DNA of 64,000 nt from Nonomuraea jiangxiensis (GTDB lineage: Bacteria; Actinomycetota; Actinomycetes; Streptosporangiales; Streptosporangiaceae): assembly GCF_900099965.1 (NCBI RefSeq), contig NZ_FNDJ01000013.1, positions 124,001 through 188,000 of the forward strand, written 5' to 3'. The position numbers and the translations under genes are program-made. Under the pieces are notes generated by a model. That model had not been told where the DNA came from and ran no database searches. It saw only the letters and a list, made by a program, of their open reading frames with translations. The first letter of the stretch is position 1, and every line of letters starts with the position of its first letter. Positions 60,394-64,000 of the stretch are shown one piece after another.

Positions 60394-61833
60394 TCAGGCC
60401 GGCCGGGGCGCGTCGGCCGTGGTGAGCGGCGGCGCGATGGCCTCCAGGCCCCTGCGTTCGGCCTTGACCCCGAGGAACAGCTCGACCAGCCCCGCGGCGA
60501 TCATCACCAGCGCGCCGATCGCGAACGCCAGCGCCGTGTCTCCCGGCACCCCGGTCGCCACCAGCGAGGAGAACAGCAGCGGGCCCGTGATGCCGCCCGC
60601 GGCGGTGCCGATCGCGAAGAAGAACGCGATGGCCATGGCCCTGGTCTCCATCGGGAAGATCTCGCTCACCGTCAGATAGGCCGAACTGGCCCCCGCCGAG
60701 GCCACGAACAGCACCACCGACCAGCACGCGGTCAGCGTGACCGCGGTGAGCGAGCCCTGCGCGAACAGCCAGGCCGTGCCCAGCAGGAGCACGCCGGAGC
60801 CGATGTACGTGGCCGAGATCATCGGGATCCTGCCGACCGTGTCGAAGAGCGGGCCGAGGAGCAGCGGGCCCAGGAAGTTCCCGACCGCGATGACCGCGAA
60901 GTAGTAGCCCGTGTGCGTGTCGATCTTGAAGAACGTGGCCAGGATCTGCGCGTACCCGAAGGTGATCGCGTTGTAGAGGAACGCCTGCCCGATGAACAGC
61001 GACAACCCCAGCACCGTCCGCTTGGGATAGAGCGCGACCATGGTGTGCGCGATGCGCAGGAAGCCGATCGACTTGCGCTGGTGCACGGTCGTCGACTGCT
61101 CCGGCTCCGGCAGGTCCCCGCCGACCCGCCGCTCGATGTCGCCGACGATCTCCTCGGCCTCCCGGTCCTTGCCGTGGATGAACAGCCAGCGCGGGCTCTC
61201 CGGCACGTTGCGGCGGACGAGCAGGATGGCCAGGCCCAGCACCACGCCCAGGCCGAAGGCGACCCGCCAGCCGATGTTCACCGGCAGGTCGTTCAGCAGC
61301 GGCACGGTCAGCAGCGCGCCACCGGCCGCGCCGAGCCAGTAGCTGCCGTTGATGATGATGTCGATGCGTCCCCGGTGCCGGCTCGGGATGAGCTCGTCGA
61401 TGGCCGAGTTGATGGCGGCGTACTCGCCCCCGATCCCGAACCCGGTCAGGAACCTGAACAGGAAGAACCACCAGGCGCTGAAGGAGAAGGCCGTCATCAA
61501 CGTCGCCACCAGGTAGACGACCAGCGTCAGGATGAACAGCTTCTTACGGCCGAACCTGTCGGTCAGCCAGCCGAAGAAGAGTGCCCCCGAGCAGGCTCCC
61601 GCCACATAGAGCGCGGCGGCCACGCCCGCGACCTGCGCCGCGGTGATGTCCAGGCCGCTTCCCGGCCGGGCGAGCTGCGCGGACAGGTTACCGACGATGG
61701 TGACCTCAAGGCCGTCGAGGATCCAGACCGTGCCAAGACCGATGACGATCATCCAGTGCCAGCTGGACCATGGCAGCCGGTCCAACCGGGCGGGGATTTT
61801 GGTGCTTATCGTGCCGGTTCCCACGTCGCTCAT
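60394..61833 (-). CDS. MFS transporter, sugar-porter type
   Basis: 479 residues, 12 helices. Sugar-porter signatures: GWLTDRFGRKKLFIL after TM2, FLTGFGIGGEYAAINSAI in TM4, RRNVPESPRWLFIHG before the central loop. Start MSDVGTG at 61833, the position where the protein becomes conserved. Solute could be a sugar, an aromatic acid or a nucleoside. Convergent with the polyprenyl synthase gene. Confidence 0.86.
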   Translation of the reverse strand: MSDVGTGTISTKIPARLDRLPWSSWHWMIVIGLGTVWILDGLEVTIVGNLSAQLARPGSGLDITAAQVAGVAAALYVAGACSGALFFGWLTDRFGRKKLFILTLVVYLVATLMTAFSFSAWWFFLFRFLTGFGIGGEYAAINSAIDELIPSRHRGRIDIIINGSYWLGAAGGALLTVPLLNDLPVNIGWRVAFGLGVVLGLAILLVRRNVPESPRWLFIHGKDREAEEIVGDIERRVGGDLPEPEQSTTVHQRKSIGFLRIAHTMVALYPKRTVLGLSLFIGQAFLYNAITFGYAQILATFFKIDTHTGYYFAVIAVGNFLGPLLLGPLFDTVGRIPMISATYIGSGVLLLGTAWLFAQGSLTAVTLTACWSVVLFVASAGASSAYLTVSEIFPMETRAMAIAFFFAIGTAAGGITGPLLFSSLVATGVPGDTALAFAIGALVMIAAGLVELFLGVKAERRGLEAIAPPLTTADAPRPA

Positions 61834-61872
61834 GGCGCATACGGATACCCGGTAAGCGCGTGGCAAACATGA

Positions 61873-62595
61873 TCAGGGTTTCCTGGCCTCCACCAGCTCG
61901 GTCCTGAACCACGGGCCGCCGTACCAGAACCGCCGGCCGGCGTCGCGCCGGCGTACGTCGGTCACGCCGAGGTCGCGCAGCGTGGCCTCGTACGCGGGGG
62001 CGTGCTGGAAGTCGGCGATCAGCATGAGCCCGCCGGGCCGCAGCACCCGGTACGCCTCGCCGAGGGCCCGCGTGCGCCCCTCGGCGTCGCGGACGTTGTG
62101 GATGACCTGGCTCGACACGATCACGTCGAAGGCCCCGTCGGCGAACGGCAGCTCGCGGATGTCCCCCGTCACCAGCTCCACCCGGTCGGAGACGCCCTCG
62201 GCCACGGCGTTCGCCCGGGTCGCCGCCTCCTTGTTGCCCGACTGGTCCTTCGTGCTCCACCGGTCGACGCCGGTGGCCCGCCCCCGCGCCAGCCGCTCGG
62301 CCGCCAGCAGCAGCACCGCTCCCCGGCCGCAGCCGAGGTCGAGCAAACGCTCGTCGCCCTCCAGCCGGCGCAGCTCGGCCGCCCAGACGACGAACTTCCC
62401 GCGCCGCGTCGTGTAGAGATAACTGGCCGCGCTGGTCAGCGTGTAGAGCCCGCCGAGCGCGAAGGCGACGCCCGCCGCGGGGATGTCGAGCACGAACGAG
62501 ACTCCCGCCAGGGCCAGCAACATGATCGCCCCGAACAGCAGCCCGGCCAGTGCCCAAGGCGCGTCAAAACCGTAACTACCGTGTCGCTTGCGCAC
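61873..62595 (-). CDS. Membrane-anchored SAM-dependent methyltransferase
   Basis: 240 residues. GTG 62595 follows TATAAC by about 6 bases, so the message is probably leaderless. Two hydrophobic helices at about 12-33 and 35-55 precede the methyltransferase: LLDLGCGRGAVLLLAAERL, TGDIRELPFADGAFDVIVSS, LGEAYRVLRPGGLMLIADF. It may act on a lipid or membrane-bound substrate. The far N-terminal frame to 62661 crosses the divergent promoter and is less likely. Confidence 0.78.
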   Translation of the reverse strand: MRKRHGSYGFDAPWALAGLLFGAIMLLALAGVSFVLDIPAAGVAFALGGLYTLTSAASYLYTTRRGKFVVWAAELRRLEGDERLLDLGCGRGAVLLLAAERLARGRATGVDRWSTKDQSGNKEAATRANAVAEGVSDRVELVTGDIRELPFADGAFDVIVSSQVIHNVRDAEGRTRALGEAYRVLRPGGLMLIADFQHAPAYEATLRDLGVTDVRRRDAGRRFWYGGPWFRTELVEARKP

Positions 62596-62721
62596 ATTCA
62601 CGTTATATCTCAACGATGACTTGGCGGGGAATTGACCAACCCTTTCCCTGTGCAGCGCCAATCACGCACAAGCCATTACTAAGGTGACCTGAACGGGTGT
62701 GCAGTGGGGGTTTGACCAGGG

Positions 62722-64000
62722 ATGACGGGTAAAGACCGTGGACTCGGACTGGGAGCCAGCATCGTGTTGACATTGAGTTCCGCCGTTTTGTGGGGGGTTG
62801 CCCATGTGGCCGCCGACCGCCGCAAGACCGGCATCGCACTCATGGCCGTATACCTCCTGATGCTCGCCGGCATCCTCACGCTGTTCACCGCGTTCAGCTC
62901 ACGTCTGCTGTCGCTGGCGGTCCAGCCCCGCTGGCTGATCGTGCTCACCGTGGCGCTGGTGGTGATCGCGCTCGCCTGGACCGGCGTGATCATCTGGTCC
63001 TTCCTCCTGGTACGCCCGCCGAGCACCGACACGGTCGGCCGCTTCCTGACCACGACCCTGACCCTGGCCCTGTGCGCGCTGATCCTGATCCCGACCGTCT
63101 ACGCCGCCCGGTTGAGCTACCTCTCCCGCGACGTCGTCAACAGCCTGTTCTCCAGCGGCGGCGCGGCGGTCCCCGCCGACGACCCCTGGCACGGCGCCCG
63201 GCACGTCAACTTCCTGCTCCTCGGCGGGGACTCGGCTCCCGGCCGGCCCGGCGTACGCACCGACAGCGTCACCGTGGCCAGCGTGGACACCAGCACCGGC
63301 GCGACCACCCTGTTCGGCCTGCCGCGCAACCTCCAGCGCATCCAGTTCCCCGCCGGCCCGGCCAGGGACCGCTTCCCGGCCGGCTTCACCGGCGACGGCC
63401 CCGACACGCCGGGCCTGCTCAACGAGATCTTCCAGTTCGCCGAGGACCATCCCGACATGGTGCCCGGCGTGCCGAAGGGCCAGCGCGGCCCGGCGCTGAT
63501 CAAGCAGACCGTCAGCGAGATCCTGGGCATCCCGGTGAGCTACTACGCCCTGATCGACATGAAGGGCTTCGCGCAGATGATCGACGCCGTCGGCGGCGTA
63601 CAGGTCACCATCAAGCAGCCCATCGTGTACGGGAAATACCGCGAGGGCCTGCTCCCGGCCGGCACCCGCAGGCTGTCCGGCGAGGAGGCGCTCTGGTTCG
63701 GCCGCTCCCGCACCGACAGCGACGACTATGTCCGCATGGGCCGCCAGAAGTGCCTGCTCAACGCCCTGGCCAAGCAGGCCGACCCGATGACCGTGCTCAA
63801 CAGCTTCGAGCGCCTGGCCACGCTCACCAAGCGCTTCATCTCCACCGACATCCCGCAGGAGGTCCTGCCGGCCGTGGTGGACCTGTCCCAGAAGATGAAG
63901 GGCACCAAGATGCGCAGCCTCAGCTTCGTGCCGCCGCTGATCGACACGGCGAACCCCGACTGGCGCCTCATCCGCCGCGAGGTCACCGAGGCCCTGGACG
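62722..64000 (+). CDS. LytR-CpsA-Psr (LCP) protein, 3' end beyond the window
   Basis: The frame from ATG 62722 stays open to the window end (about 426 residues so far). Three or four hydrophobic helices cover about 10-140. Then the LCP domain starts: HVNFLLLGGDSAPGRPG, RTDSVTVASVDTS, TLFGLPRNLQRIQFP, DMKGFAQMIDAVGGVQ and GEEALWFGRSRTDSDDYVRM. These carry the usual Asp/Arg residues for polyprenyl pyrophosphate. It would ligate a glycan to peptidoglycan, like the protein at 38717. An AGTGGGGG stretch lies 11 bases upstream. Confidence 0.88.
   Translation, partial: MTGKDRGLGLGASIVLTLSSAVLWGVAHVAADRRKTGIALMAVYLLMLAGILTLFTAFSSRLLSLAVQPRWLIVLTVALVVIALAWTGVIIWSFLLVRPPSTDTVGRFLTTTLTLALCALILIPTVYAARLSYLSRDVVNSLFSSGGAAVPADDPWHGARHVNFLLLGGDSAPGRPGVRTDSVTVASVDTSTGATTLFGLPRNLQRIQFPAGPARDRFPAGFTGDGPDTPGLLNEIFQFAEDHPDMVPGVPKGQRGPALIKQTVSEILGIPVSYYALIDMKGFAQMIDAVGGVQVTIKQPIVYGKYREGLLPAGTRRLSGEEALWFGRSRTDSDDYVRMGRQKCLLNALAKQADPMTVLNSFERLATLTKRFISTDIPQEVLPAVVDLSQKMKGTKMRSLSFVPPLIDTANPDWRLIRREVTEALD

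Overview
The window is very GC-rich, has dense ATGA/GTGA stop-start overlaps, many GTG starts, and several starts that sit about 7 bases after a -10-like hexamer (leaderless style). It carries an F420-type LLM oxidoreductase, an MSMEG_6728-family protein, a DUF3073 protein, two LytR-CpsA-Psr (LCP) proteins and many one- and two-component regulators. This points to a filamentous actinomycete, probably of the Streptosporangiales (Nonomuraea-like). The genus is inference. I see no rRNA, tRNA, CRISPR array, insertion sequence or phage gene, so the window looks like chromosome with several accessory blocks.

Layout. 1-6.1 kb: end of an MFS exporter, a small secreted protein, a large secreted metallophosphoesterase, and a divergent TetR / FrnE-like pair. 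6.1-11.6 kb: a glycan block with a GT-C-like membrane transferase, a nucleotide-sugar epimerase, a polyprenyl-phosphate-type GT2, a GtrA flippase, a methyltransferase and an SQD1-type UDP-sulfoquinovose synthase. 12-16.3 kb: DMT transporter, winged-helix regulator, two STAS anti-anti-sigma proteins, ArsR plus LLM oxidoreductase with a clear operator. 16.4-25 kb: orphan histidine kinase, XRE regulator, ABC-F protein behind a short upstream ORF, a secreted choice-of-anchor protein, and a three-gene ABC-2 exporter. 25-28.4 kb: plant-polymer genes (GH28 and a PQQ sugar dehydrogenase with CBM2). 28.4-36.5 kb: HD-domain protein, RsbW-like ATPase, a lone molybdopterin subunit, and a translationally coupled AhpD-like / membrane / multicopper oxidase operon. 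36.6-44.6 kb: two-component pair, LCP protein, a broken P450, DUF3073, ArsR, MenB, an APH-family kinase, and an MDR oxidoreductase behind a MerR-type promoter.

44.7-52.7 kb holds the most interesting unit. It is a tight four-gene operon of a membrane OB-fold protein (YqiJ-like), a flotillin (YqiK-like), a 1602-residue MoxR-like AAA+ protein and a small exported two-cysteine protein. I infer a membrane-microdomain remodelling or stress system. 52.7-64 kb: a DapA-family lyase with a LysR regulator, TetR with an oxidoreductase, a serine hydrolase, an AAA-DUF234 ATPase, a flavoprotein, a polyprenyl synthase, an MFS transporter, a methyltransferase, and a second LCP gene that runs off the window end.

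Operon calls rest on overlaps and spacing. Functions rest on motif recognition by eye; no alignments or database searches were run.
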